From a bacterium 1XD42-54 (GTDB lineage: Bacteria; Bacillota; Clostridia; Lachnospirales; Lachnospiraceae), in contig RAZH01000008.1 of the NCBI GenBank assembly GCA_003612585.1, forward strand, positions 124,001-188,000: a stretch of 64,000 nt of DNA, in the 5' to 3' direction. Shown piece after piece: positions 45,526-56,487 of the stretch. Position 1 is the stretch's first letter; the number at the start of each line of letters is the position of its first letter. A program made the translations under genes and the position numbers. The notes under the pieces are model-generated. The model was not told the origin of the DNA and made no database searches. It saw only the letters and a program-made list of their open reading frames with translations.

Positions 45526-45891
45526 CTAGTTTTGATTTACATGTTTTTTAATGGCCTCGAAGCTTTCACGACTGATGACATGCTCAATTTTGCAGGCGTC
45601 TTCGGCTGCCGTTTTGGGGTCCACGCCGAGCGCAGTCAGCCAGGAGGAGAGCAGCAGATGCCGTTCGTAGATTTCTTCAGCGATCGCACGACCGGATTCC
45701 GTGAGTGTAATAAAGCCGGATTTTGCGACAGCAATATGATTTTTTTCACGGAGGTTTTTCATGGCAATACTGACGCTTGATTTTTTGAAGCCAAGCTCAG
45801 CGGAAATATCTACTGCACGGACAACTGGCAGTCTGTGGCTCAGGATAAGAATTGTTTCAAGATAATTTTCAGCAGATTCGTTGATGATCAT
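45526..45891 (-). CDS. DtxR-family iron-dependent repressor
   Basis: 121 residues: winged helix (VVRAVDISAELGFKKSSVSI) and the metal-binding dimerisation domain; no SH3 domain. Compared with MntR, the ligand segment reads DACKIEHVIS, with Cys where MntR has Glu99, as in DtxR/IdeR (C102-E105-H106). His of YERHLLL is kept. This points to iron rather than manganese sensing. Start is 45891 with GAGGTG upstream. It is divergent from feoA and likely regulates it. Confidence 0.88.
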   Translation of the reverse strand: MIINESAENYLETILILSHRLPVVRAVDISAELGFKKSSVSIAMKNLREKNHIAVAKSGFITLTESGRAIAEEIYERHLLLSSWLTALGVDPKTAAEDACKIEHVISRESFEAIKKHVNQN

Positions 45892-45915
45892 GGTAACACC
45901 TCGCATTATTCAGAA

Positions 45916-46001
45916 TTCTATTCGTTAGTATACCATAAACACTGAAAATGGTAAATATAAAAAAAGTTGTTGACTTCTAATTGCAGTTAGAATATACTAA
46001 C
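45916..46001 (+). promoter_or_regulatory. feo promoter with DtxR-type operators
   Basis: TTGACT (45970-45975), 17-base spacer, TATACT (45993-45998). The dyad GTTAGAATATACTAAC (45986-46001) covers the -10, and TTCTAA-N6-TTAGAA (45976-45993) overlaps it upstream. A related sequence, TTCTATTCGTTAGTATA (45916-45932), lies next to the regulator start, suggesting autoregulation. Confidence 0.7.
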
Positions 46002-46036
46002 TATGAAGCAAAAAGTGTGAGAAAGGAGGAATAAAA

Positions 46037-46246
46037 ATGCCGTTATCAATGGCGAGAGCGGGAGAACCCAACATCATCAAGAAGGTCGGAGGAAAAGAGG
46101 GAACAAGACAGTTTTTGGAGAAACTCGGTTTTGTGGCCGGCGGAACGGTTACTGTTGTCTCTGAAGCAGGGGGGAATCTGATCGTAAATGTGAAAGAATC
46201 CCGCGTTGCGATCGGAAAAGACATGGCGAATCGGATTATCATTTGA
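46037..46246 (+). CDS. feoA: FeoA-family protein (first)
   Basis: A 69-residue SH3-like protein, a partner of the FeoB ferrous iron transporter. Typical features: IIKKVGGKEGTRQFLEKLGF, followed by GGTVTVVSEAGGNLIVNV and the conserved end VAIGKDMANRIII. RBS AAAGGAGG. Two feoA genes before feoB are common in Clostridia. Confidence 0.92.
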   Translation: MPLSMARAGEPNIIKKVGGKEGTRQFLEKLGFVAGGTVTVVSEAGGNLIVNVKESRVAIGKDMANRIII

Positions 46247-46267
46247 CTGACAGAAAGGGAAGCGCTT

Positions 46268-46489
46268 ATGAAAACGTTGAAAGAGGTTGCCTGCGGAGAG
46301 ACCGTAAGGGTATCAAAACTGACCGGAGACGGACCGGTCAAGCGAAGAATCATGGATATGGGAATCACAAGAGGAGTGGAGATTTTTGTTCGGAAGGTTG
46401 CTCCGTTTGGAGATCCTGTGGAGGTGACGGTAAGAGGGTATGAGCTGTCACTTCGCAAGGCAGATGCGGGTATGATACAAGTAGAATAG
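46268..46489 (+). CDS. feoA: FeoA-family protein (second)
   Basis: 73 residues, with VKRRIMDMGITRGVEIFVRK, PFGDPVEVTVRGYELSLRK and a C-terminal MIQVE. It differs clearly from the first FeoA, so the two may have distinct roles at FeoB. It starts 21 bases after the first copy. Confidence 0.92.
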   Translation: MKTLKEVACGETVRVSKLTGDGPVKRRIMDMGITRGVEIFVRKVAPFGDPVEVTVRGYELSLRKADAGMIQVE

Positions 46490-46595
46490 ATTCTATTTTT
46501 TTAAATAAGAGTTAGTTGAAACTAATATAAAATAGTTGAAGCAAATATAAGGTAGAGAAAACAAATTTGAACCATAAGGCAAGAAGGAGTAGGAA

Positions 46596-48743
46596 ATGTC
46601 AATTAAAATTGCACTTGCAGGAAATCCGAACTGCGGAAAGACAACGCTGTTCAATGCACTGACAGGCTCCAACCAGTTCGTGGGAAACTGGCCGGGAGTG
46701 ACTGTCGAGAAAAAGGAAGGAAAGCTGAAGGGATACAAAGATGTGACAATCATGGACCTTCCCGGCATTTATTCGCTTTCTCCGTATACACTGGAGGAGG
46801 TCGTTGCGAGAAATTATCTGATTCACGAGCGGCCAGATGCGATTATCAATATTGTGGATGGCACGAATCTTGAGCGGAACCTTTATCTGTCCACACAGGT
46901 GATGGAGCTTGGTATTCCGGTTGTCATGGCAGTCAATATGATGGATCTCGTAAAAAAGAGCGGAGACAGGATTTCTGTTACAAAGCTGAGCCAAAAGCTT
47001 GGATGCGAGGTAATTGAGATCTCTGCTTTGAAGGGGACTGGTGTTTTGGAGGCAGCTGAGCGGGCTGTGGCGCTGGCAAAGAAAAAGGATGCGTCTGCAC
47101 CGGTACATCAATTTGCTCCTGAGGTGGAGCAAGTCATTGCCGAGGTAGAACAAAAACTTGCCGGGAGTGTTCCGGCGGAACAGAAGCGTTTCTTTGCGAT
47201 TAAGCTTCTGGAGAAAGACGACAAAATTGCCTCAGTGTTGAAGAACGCTCCTGATGTTGAAACCGAAATTAAAAAGCTGGAAAGTAAATATGACGATGAC
47301 ACGGAAAGCATTATTACAAATGAGCGCTATGTGTACATATCATCCATAATCGGAGAATGCTGTAAAAAGTCCGGCAGGCAGAAATTAACGAATTCTGATA
47401 AAATTGACCGGATTGTCACAAACCGCTGGCTGGCGCTTCCAATTTTTGCGGCGGTCATGTGGCTGGTTTATTATATTGCTATATCAACGGTGGGCGGATT
47501 TGCAACGGACTGGACGAATGATGTACTGTTCGGTGAAATTATTCCGCCAGCTGTTTCCGGTTTCCTGGAGCGTATAAACTGTGCATTGTGGCTGCAGGGA
47601 CTGATCGTTGACGGGATTGTGGCCGGCGTGGGAGCCGTTCTTGGTTTTGTTCCGCAGATGCTTGTACTGTTTTTGATGCTCGCTTTTCTGGAAGCGTGCG
47701 GGTATATGGCAAGAGTGGCGTTTATCATGGACCGGATTTTTCGAAAATTCGGGCTTTCCGGAAAATCTTTTATTCCGATGATGATCGGGATGGGATGCGG
47801 GGTTCCGGGGGTTATGGCATCGAGAACGATTGAACATGACAGAGACAGGAAGATGACAATCATGACAACGACCTTCATTCCATGCGGCGCAAAGCTTCCG
47901 ATTATCGGACTGATTGCAGGCGCATTGTTTGAGGGCTCCGCATGGGTGGCTTTCAGCGCCTATTTTGTAGGAGTTGCAGCGATTGTGTGCTCCGGCATTA
48001 TTTTGAAAAAGACGCAGATGTTTGCGGGTGATCCGGCTCCCTTTGTCATGGAACTACCGGCGTACCATATGCCGACAGTCGGAAATGTACTGAGAAGTAT
48101 GTGGGAGCGCGGATGGTCCTTTATCAAAAAGGCAGGTACGGTGATTCTTTTTTCTGCAATTATTTTATGGTTTCTGCAGGGCTTTGGCTGGGTGGAAGGT
48201 TCGTTTGGCATGCTGGACGCCGAAGAACTGGAATACAGCATTCTTGCCCGGATCGGAACGGTTCTTGCACCGCTGTTTGCGCCGCTTGGCTGGGGAGACT
48301 GGAAGTCTGCCGTAGCAGCGATTACAGGTCTGATTGCAAAAGAAAATGTGGTGACGACGTTTGGCATTCTTTATAATATCGCGGGTGAGGTTGCGGAGGA
48401 TACTCCGGATTTGTTGACAGCGGTCGGCGCAGGCATGACAGCACTTGGAGCATATTCATTTTTGATTTTTAATCTGTTGTGTGCACCGTGTTTTGCAGCA
48501 ATGGGAGCGATCAAACGTGAAATGAATAATGCGAAATGGTTTTGGTTTGCAATTGGTTATCAGTGCGGACTTGCATATATCGTATCGCTTTGTATTTATC
48601 AGCTCGGATTGCTTTTTGCAGGAGGAAGTTTTGGCTTGGGAACAGCAGTTGCAATTTTGCTTGTGCTTGGCTTTTTGTTTCTGTTGTTTCGCCCGTACCG
48701 CGAAAGTAAGACGTTGAACATAACAGGAAAAGGATTGGCATAA
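46596..48743 (+). CDS. feoB: Ferrous iron transport protein FeoB
   Basis: A 715-residue membrane GTPase that imports Fe2+ under anoxic conditions. The N-terminal G domain shows G1 GNPNCGKTT (residues 9-17), G3 DLPG and G4 NMMD, followed by a helical switch domain and a C-terminal membrane part with two gate motifs (KSFIPMMIGMGCGVPGVMA and TFIPCGAKLPI). RBS AAGGAG. Probably repressed by the adjacent DtxR-type protein when iron is sufficient. Confidence 0.96.
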   Translation: MSIKIALAGNPNCGKTTLFNALTGSNQFVGNWPGVTVEKKEGKLKGYKDVTIMDLPGIYSLSPYTLEEVVARNYLIHERPDAIINIVDGTNLERNLYLSTQVMELGIPVVMAVNMMDLVKKSGDRISVTKLSQKLGCEVIEISALKGTGVLEAAERAVALAKKKDASAPVHQFAPEVEQVIAEVEQKLAGSVPAEQKRFFAIKLLEKDDKIASVLKNAPDVETEIKKLESKYDDDTESIITNERYVYISSIIGECCKKSGRQKLTNSDKIDRIVTNRWLALPIFAAVMWLVYYIAISTVGGFATDWTNDVLFGEIIPPAVSGFLERINCALWLQGLIVDGIVAGVGAVLGFVPQMLVLFLMLAFLEACGYMARVAFIMDRIFRKFGLSGKSFIPMMIGMGCGVPGVMASRTIEHDRDRKMTIMTTTFIPCGAKLPIIGLIAGALFEGSAWVAFSAYFVGVAAIVCSGIILKKTQMFAGDPAPFVMELPAYHMPTVGNVLRSMWERGWSFIKKAGTVILFSAIILWFLQGFGWVEGSFGMLDAEELEYSILARIGTVLAPLFAPLGWGDWKSAVAAITGLIAKENVVTTFGILYNIAGEVAEDTPDLLTAVGAGMTALGAYSFLIFNLLCAPCFAAMGAIKREMNNAKWFWFAIGYQCGLAYIVSLCIYQLGLLFAGGSFGLGTAVAILLVLGFLFLLFRPYRESKTLNITGKGLA

Positions 48744-48768
48744 TCACGAACATAACAGGAGGAAACAG

Positions 48769-48906
48769 ATGGGGACAGGGATTGTTTTATTATTTCTGGC
48801 AGGCATAATTGTGTTGGCTGCACGGAGCATGAGAAAGGATAAAAAAGCAGGAAAATCTCTGCACTGCGGATGCGACTGCAAACACTGCGGCGGACATTGC
48901 AGATAG
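48769..48906 (+). CDS. FeoB-associated Cys-rich membrane peptide
   Basis: A 45-residue protein: one N-terminal membrane helix (GIVLLFLAGIIVLAA), a basic stretch and a Cys/His cluster (LHCGCDCKHCGGHC). This is the layout of the short Cys-rich proteins found behind feoB in Firmicutes. Start at 48769 follows AGGAGGAAAC. It probably helps in iron handling at FeoB; its mechanism is not known to me. Confidence 0.85.
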   Translation: MGTGIVLLFLAGIIVLAARSMRKDKKAGKSLHCGCDCKHCGGHCR

Positions 48907-48948
48907 GAAACAGTCCGCAAAGCGGTTAAAAAACAGAGTAAAAAGATC

Positions 48949-49007
48949 AGAAACAGTATCTGTGGTTTGTTTGCCAATGCATGACGAGACAGATGCTGTT
49001 TCTTTGT
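48949..49007 (+). terminator. Probable terminator of the feo operon
   Basis: AGAAACAGTATCTGT (48949-48963) pairs with ACAGATGCTGTTTCT (48989-49003) with one G-U, across a 25-base loop; a short TTG tail follows. Confidence 0.6.
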
Positions 49008-49042
49008 TATATACCACTTACGTTTGCCAGGCAAGGACAGTA

Positions 49043-49071
49043 TTGTCTCAAAAAAAGAAGTGTGATATAAT
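49043..49071 (+). promoter_or_regulatory. Promoter for the Hpt gene
   Basis: TTGTCT (49043-49048), 17-base spacer, TATAAT (49066-49071), 48 bases before the start codon. Confidence 0.7.
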
Positions 49072-49118
49072 GTGGACACTTAGTGTATGTTTTCAGAATG
49101 TATGGAGGAGGGATAAGA

Positions 49119-49481
49119 ATGAGTTTACAATCATGTTATGAAGCGTTTGGGGGAGATTATGAGGGGGTAGTGGCACGTCTGCGCAGCGAAAGGCTGGTGC
49201 AGAAATTTGTATTGAAGTTTTTAAACGATGGAAGCTTTGCATTGCTTTGTCAGTCACTGAAAGATAAAAATCATGAGGAGGCATTTCGGGCGGCACATAC
49301 ATTGAAAGGCGTATCGCAAAATTTAAATTTTACAAGATTGTATGAGTCCAGCAGCCAACTTACGGATGAGCTGCGTGACGGATGGGGCGATCGTTTCGAC
49401 GAGCTGGCGGCTCAAGTTGCATCAGATTATGAGCAGACTGTTGCAGCAATCAGAACGCTGCAAGAAGAGGTTGGCGTTTGA
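49119..49481 (+). CDS. Stand-alone Hpt (histidine phosphotransfer) domain protein
   Basis: 120 residues forming one four-helix Hpt domain; the phospho-accepting histidine is H60 in RAAHTLKGVSQNL. Such proteins shuttle phosphate between receiver domains in phosphorelays. No histidine kinase or response regulator is encoded nearby, so the partners are elsewhere. Start 49119 behind GGAGGAGGGAT. Confidence 0.88.
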   Translation: MSLQSCYEAFGGDYEGVVARLRSERLVQKFVLKFLNDGSFALLCQSLKDKNHEEAFRAAHTLKGVSQNLNFTRLYESSSQLTDELRDGWGDRFDELAAQVASDYEQTVAAIRTLQEEVGV

Positions 49482-49691
49482 GAAGTTTTGGCCTGCTGTC
49501 GTTTTCGCTTTTTCTGTGCATACTTTTCTTTTGCAGAAATCAGGCGTTGTACAAGTTTCCAAATTTTTCCGGTTGATTTTGCAAAAAGAGAAGGGTAGAA
49601 TCGGTTAAAGCGATAAAGAATCTGTAAATAACAGGAAAAATTAACTGGAGGCGAGAAGTACAACTATAATAATTTGGGAGCGAGAGACATT

Positions 49692-50168
49692 ATGCAGCAG
49701 AATAAAATAGAAGAATTTGCATTTTTATATTTGTGTGGAGAAGATGACAGAAATTTACTTTTGGGGAACGTATCGTTATCCTTTGAAGATTTTGACCGTT
49801 TGACTTATCTGGCAAATCATTTTGGATTGCAGGAATACGGTGCGGAGTTGTGGAATAGATACGGAAGAGCTTTTCACCAGCAGTATGAGTTGCTTGGGGC
49901 GTTGAGTTCCGGCGCAGATTGCGATGCGATTCTGCGGTCAGTCATGGATCCGGAGCAGGATAAAAATGAGGAAAAGAAAGTGGACAAGGAAAATGAACAG
50001 AGTCAGGATATAAATGCTGAACAGAAAGTTTTTGCAGGTGTTACGGCATATGACAAAGATGTTGCGATGCACGAAAAGTGGATTTCAGATTTTTGTACGA
50101 ATGCGCCCACTGCCGAGACTCGGAAGTTTTTGCAGAAGCTGGATCGTGATCTCTGTACAGTAGAATAA
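49692..50168 (+). CDS. Hypothetical protein with acidic linker
   Basis: 158 residues, not recognised. An N-terminal helical part (NKIEEFAFLYLCGEDDRNLL, LSFEDFDRLTYLANHFGLQE) is joined by a Lys/Glu/Gln-rich linker (residues about 98-120) to a C-terminal segment. No signal or membrane helix. RBS GGGAGCG. The 210 bases between it and the Hpt gene hold no other gene I can support. Confidence 0.6.
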   Translation: MQQNKIEEFAFLYLCGEDDRNLLLGNVSLSFEDFDRLTYLANHFGLQEYGAELWNRYGRAFHQQYELLGALSSGADCDAILRSVMDPEQDKNEEKKVDKENEQSQDINAEQKVFAGVTAYDKDVAMHEKWISDFCTNAPTAETRKFLQKLDRDLCTVE

Positions 50169-50219
50169 ATGTGACCCTTTTTCTTCTACCGCATATCGTG
50201 TAGTATGGAGGAAAAGGAA

Positions 50220-51122
50220 ATGAATCGTGTAAGGGCACAACTGCATGCGGAAGAGGCGTATCGGGCAGGAATTACCGGAAGAGGAGTTACAGTTGCCATT
50301 TTGGATTCCGGTATCTGCTATCATCCCGATTACGCAGATCGAATTGTGGCGTTTCGGGATTTTGTAAACGGAAAGGCTATGTGTTATGACGACGCCTCTC
50401 ATGGGAGCCATGTGTCAGGGATTTTGGGTGGCGATGGGAAAAGCAGCAGAGGACGTTATCGGGGAATTGCGCCTGGTTGCGGACTGATTCATTTGAAGAT
50501 CCTGGATAAATATGGACAGGGGAATCTGGAAAATATTATTAGCGCCATGGATTGGGTGGCTGAGAATCGGGAAAGATACAACATTCGTATTATGAATCTT
50601 TCAGCAGGCGCCTCAAAGGATGATGCAGACTATGGAGCTAAAGCGCTGGTAAAGGGCGTGGAGGCTGCGTGGGATGCCGGGATTGTTGTGGTAGTGGCAG
50701 CGGGAAATATGGGGCCGGCATCCGGCAGCATTACGGTGCCGGGAAACAGCAAAAAGGTGATTACGGTGGGCGCCTCGGATGATTTTGCCAGAGGAGGACG
50801 CGGGATGTATGTGGAATATTCTGGCTGCGGACCAACGCGGGAATGTATCTGCAAGCCTGAACTGGTAGCTCCGGGTACGGGAATATGGTCGTGTTCACCG
50901 TCTTTCAGGCAGGGGAGGTACTATAGTGTAAAAAGTGGCACCTCTATGTCAGCGCCTGCGGTTGCCGGATGTATTGCCTTACTTCTGGAACAGGAGCCAA
51001 AGCTTACGAACGTTGAAGTCAAAATGCGATTGAAAGAATCTTCCAGAGATCTTGGCTATCCGAAGAACCGCCAGGGGTGGGGAATACCGGATCTTCGAAA
51101 ATTGCTTCAAATAGAAAGATAA
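50220..51122 (+). CDS. Subtilisin-like serine protease (S8, AprX-like)
   Basis: A compact 300-residue subtilase with a complete triad: Asp in VAILDSGICYHP, His in ASHGSHVSGIL, Ser in GTSMSAPAVAG, and the oxyanion Asn in VAAGNMGPAS. There is no signal peptide or prodomain, so it is probably intracellular, like AprX or Isp enzymes. GGAGG at 50207-50211 fixes the start at 50220. It differs strongly from the Csp-like subtilase at 43704. Confidence 0.92.
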   Translation: MNRVRAQLHAEEAYRAGITGRGVTVAILDSGICYHPDYADRIVAFRDFVNGKAMCYDDASHGSHVSGILGGDGKSSRGRYRGIAPGCGLIHLKILDKYGQGNLENIISAMDWVAENRERYNIRIMNLSAGASKDDADYGAKALVKGVEAAWDAGIVVVVAAGNMGPASGSITVPGNSKKVITVGASDDFARGGRGMYVEYSGCGPTRECICKPELVAPGTGIWSCSPSFRQGRYYSVKSGTSMSAPAVAGCIALLLEQEPKLTNVEVKMRLKESSRDLGYPKNRQGWGIPDLRKLLQIER

Positions 51123-51153
51123 AGACAGGAAAAGCGATTTTTCTGTCTTTTTT
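51121..51153 (+). terminator. Terminator after the AprX-like gene
   Basis: AAAGACAG (51121-51128) pairs with CTGTCTTT (51143-51150), with extra A-T pairs inside, followed by T3. It overlaps the stop codon by two bases. Confidence 0.7.
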
Positions 51154-51362
51154 GCTGAATTGTAAAGAAAATGTAAGGAAAACGTACAAAGCATGTTATA
51201 TTTGTGTGATATTATACAAATAGTTTTGAATTTTTGTCCTAAGAAAAAAGTGAATTATAATTAAGATTTATTTAAAGAAATCTCTTATAAGATTCATTAG
51301 TATAGAATGGTAAGGACGATTTTTATGCCCTTATCATTTTGTTTGGAGAATGGAGTAAAAGT

Positions 51363-52070
51363 ATGTCTTTAAATAAAAGAGTATCGGCGATTCTGCCAGT
51401 GTATGGATGGATTCCGCTGATTGCAGAATTCATTTTGAACAGCACGGTGTATGGCGGTGCAAAAATGATTGCAGGAGGCTGGCACCATTATAATATGGAA
51501 ACGGCATTGGACCAGGCGATTCCGTTTCTGCCATGGACACTGGTGATTTATTTCGGATGTTACTTGTTCTGGATTGCGAATTATGTTCTGACTGTCCGGG
51601 TGAGCAGCAGGGAAGACGCTTATCGTTTCCTGAGTGCTGATTTTCTGGCAAAGCTCCTATGCTTTGTATTTTTCCTGCTTTTGCCAACCACGAATACAAG
51701 GCCGGAGATTACAGGAGATGGCATGTGGGATATGGGGATTCGTTTCCTGTATTGGATTGATTCGGCAGATAATCTTTTTCCGTCGATTCACTGTCTGACG
51801 AGCTGGATGTGTTATATCGGAATCAGAAAACAAAAAAGTGTACCGGCCTGGTATCGGACGTTTTCCTGTCTGATGGCGGTTGCGGTATTTATCTCCACAC
51901 TGACAACAAAGCAGCATGTTCTGGTGGATGTGGCCGGCGGCGTGTTTCTGGCGGAGATCTGTTATCTGATTGCGGGACGTACCGCTCTTGCAAAGTGGTA
52001 TGGAACAATTTTTGATAAAGCGGCAGCGTGTGTTTTTGGGAAGCCAGGAAAAACTTTATCGCGCGGATAA
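51363..52070 (+). CDS. PAP2-superfamily membrane phosphatase, variant motifs
   Basis: 235 residues with about five membrane helices and the three PAP2 motif regions in modified form: LLPTTNTRPE (motif 1), PSIHCLTSW (motif 2, usually PSGH) and STLTTKQHVLVDVAGG (motif 3, with H and D kept). Members act on lipid phosphates or as lipid phosphate transferases. First gene of a lipid operon. The 240 bases before it are AT-rich without a clear gene. Start is ATG 51363 after GGAGTAAAAGT. Confidence 0.8.
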   Translation: MSLNKRVSAILPVYGWIPLIAEFILNSTVYGGAKMIAGGWHHYNMETALDQAIPFLPWTLVIYFGCYLFWIANYVLTVRVSSREDAYRFLSADFLAKLLCFVFFLLLPTTNTRPEITGDGMWDMGIRFLYWIDSADNLFPSIHCLTSWMCYIGIRKQKSVPAWYRTFSCLMAVAVFISTLTTKQHVLVDVAGGVFLAEICYLIAGRTALAKWYGTIFDKAAACVFGKPGKTLSRG

Positions 52071-52113
52071 AGGATGAGGTTTGTTGGGATAAAAGTGTTT
52101 CCGCGGCGACAGG

Positions 52114-53211
52114 ATGAATATGGGAAGGATTCCGGGAACAAAAGGAGCAGTCAGATTGGGTAAAGTAAAAAAAGTAATATTGAATGCAGCTATATTTTTC
52201 CTGGTACTCGGACTTACGGTGTACGGAGTTTTCCACGGGGAAGATATGGGAGAACTGAAGGAGGCCATTGGACAGGCAAGGCTTGGATGGTTGTTGCCGG
52301 CGGTCGGGTGTGTATTTATTTTCATATGGGGCGAGTCGATCATCATCTGGCATATGATGTGTTCGTATGGGATTCGACTGAAAAAGAGAATCTGTTTTCT
52401 TTTTTCTTCTGTCGGTTTTTTCTTCAGCTGCGTAACGCCTTCCGCAAGTGGCGGACAGCCCATGCAGATTTATTTTATGAAAAAAGAAAAAATTCCGATT
52501 CCTGTGGCAACGGTGATCCTCATGATTGTTACGATTACCTATAAGCTTGTGCTGGTGGTGATCGGTTTGGGAATTATTCTGTTTGCAAGGGATTTTCTGC
52601 ATGCATATCTGGGTGAAATCCTTTTCGTGTTTTATCTTGGAGTTGCATTAAATGTTTTCTGCGTGACGTTCATGATGGTGCTGGTGTTTCATCCGTCTCT
52701 CGCCAAACTGATGATGCTCAAGGGGCTGTGGTTGCTGGAAAAGCTTCATCTGATGCGCCATAAGGAGGAGCGGACGAAAAAGCTGGAAGCATCCATGGAT
52801 ATGTATAATGAAACAGCGGCGTATATGAGTACGCATATGTGGCTGATGGTACGGGTGTTTTTGATCACCTTTGGTCAGAGAATTGCGTTGTTTGCAGCAA
52901 CGTGTTTTGTATATCAGTCATTTGGACTTTCCGGGACCAACTGGATGGTGACATTGACTCTCCAGGCGGTGATTTCGGTATCGGTCGATATGCTTCCGCT
53001 GCCGGGCGGAATGGGAATCAGCGAAAGCCTGTTTCTGGTTATATTTAAACCGGTATTCGGAGCCCTGCTGCTTCCGGGTATGATACTCAGCAGGGGACTT
53101 GGTTATTACAGTGAGCTGTTGATTTCGGCAGTATTTACACTAGTTGCAGTCGTGGTATTTCAGAGAAAACAGGATGAAAATGCAGTACAGAGGAAAAGAC
53201 AGAGTTATTAA
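52114..53211 (+). CDS. Flippase-like membrane protein (LPG synthase TM region / UPF0104 family)
   Basis: 365 residues with eight or more hydrophobic helices. Landmarks of the family are FFFSCVTPSASGGQPMQIYF and SVDMLPLPGGMGISESLFL. It matches the membrane flippase part of MprF but lacks the aminoacyl transferase domain, like YbhN-type proteins. Lipid translocation is inferred from family and from the neighbouring pssA and psd genes. ATG 52114 has a weak RBS; ATG 52120 is an alternative. Confidence 0.82.
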   Translation: MNMGRIPGTKGAVRLGKVKKVILNAAIFFLVLGLTVYGVFHGEDMGELKEAIGQARLGWLLPAVGCVFIFIWGESIIIWHMMCSYGIRLKKRICFLFSSVGFFFSCVTPSASGGQPMQIYFMKKEKIPIPVATVILMIVTITYKLVLVVIGLGIILFARDFLHAYLGEILFVFYLGVALNVFCVTFMMVLVFHPSLAKLMMLKGLWLLEKLHLMRHKEERTKKLEASMDMYNETAAYMSTHMWLMVRVFLITFGQRIALFAATCFVYQSFGLSGTNWMVTLTLQAVISVSVDMLPLPGGMGISESLFLVIFKPVFGALLLPGMILSRGLGYYSELLISAVFTLVAVVVFQRKQDENAVQRKRQSY

Positions 53212-53238
53212 CAGAGAAAGAGAAAAGTGGGGGAAGCA

Positions 53239-53873
53239 ATGATTGGATTTTATGATTATACGGTGGTGCTGACTTATTTAAGTCTTGCAAGTGGTATTAT
53301 TGGAATGTTCTGTACGTTTACGGGGCACATGCACTGGTCTATTTTCTGCCTGGCTTTGTGCGGGCTTTTTGATACGTTTGACGGCAAGGTAGCCCGCATG
53401 AAAAAGAACCGGACTGAAGAGCAGAAACATTTTGGGATTCAGATTGATTCGCTGTGTGATATCGTATGTTTTGGGGTTCTTCCGGTGGCGATCTGTTATC
53501 ATTCTGGAATGAACAGTCTTCCTGGCGCAGCAATTTTGATTTTTTACTGCCTGGCAGGACTCATTCGTCTGGCGTATTTTAATGTGATGGAGGAAAAGCG
53601 GCAGCAGGAGACGGCAGAAAACCGTAAATATTATCAGGGGCTTCCGATTACTTCAATTGCGGCAATTCTGCCGTTGATACATATCAGTGCAGCGTTGTTG
53701 CAGCGGCATTTTCTTCCGGTTCTGCATGTAGGTATGCTAATTACAGGAGGCCTGTTTATCTTGAATTTTAAATTTCGAAAGCCGAATAATAAGGAGCTGG
53801 CAGCGATTATTGCGGTTGTGGCAGTCGTGGTGTTGTATATGGCAGTTTATTACAAATGGGGAGGGATGTTCCG

Positions 53874-53898
<25 letters not shown>
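53239..53898 (+). CDS. pssA: CDP-diacylglycerol-serine O-phosphatidyltransferase
   Basis: CDP-alcohol phosphotransferase of 219 residues. Motif seen as FDTFDGKVARMKK and FGIQIDSLCD with all four aspartates, then membrane helices. The substrate serine is inferred from the overlapping downstream psd gene. Start ATG 53239; GTG 53227 is in frame but contains the RBS (GGGGGAAG). It overlaps psd by 25 bases. Confidence 0.9.
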
Positions 53899-56290
<2,392 letters not shown>

Positions 56291-56399
56291 AACCGAAACT
56301 GTTCGAATGGTGAAAGAATGGGAAGGCCTATGCGAAATAGGAAAATCCTGTGAAGTGAAATGGTTTGAAATGGCTGGAAAGGAGAAAAGGCGGAAGGAT

Positions 56400-56428
56400 T
56401 TGACGGTTAGTGGAAACGATGATAGAAT
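56400..56428 (+). promoter_or_regulatory. Promoter for icd
   Basis: TTGACG (56400-56405), 17-base spacer, TAGAAT (56423-56428), 60 bases before the icd start. The 109 bases between glpK and this promoter hold nothing I can support. Confidence 0.65.
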
Positions 56429-56487
56429 GTAGCGGATAGACAGAAGATGCTTTTACAGCGTGCACAGGCTTTACAGGAGGAGACTTT

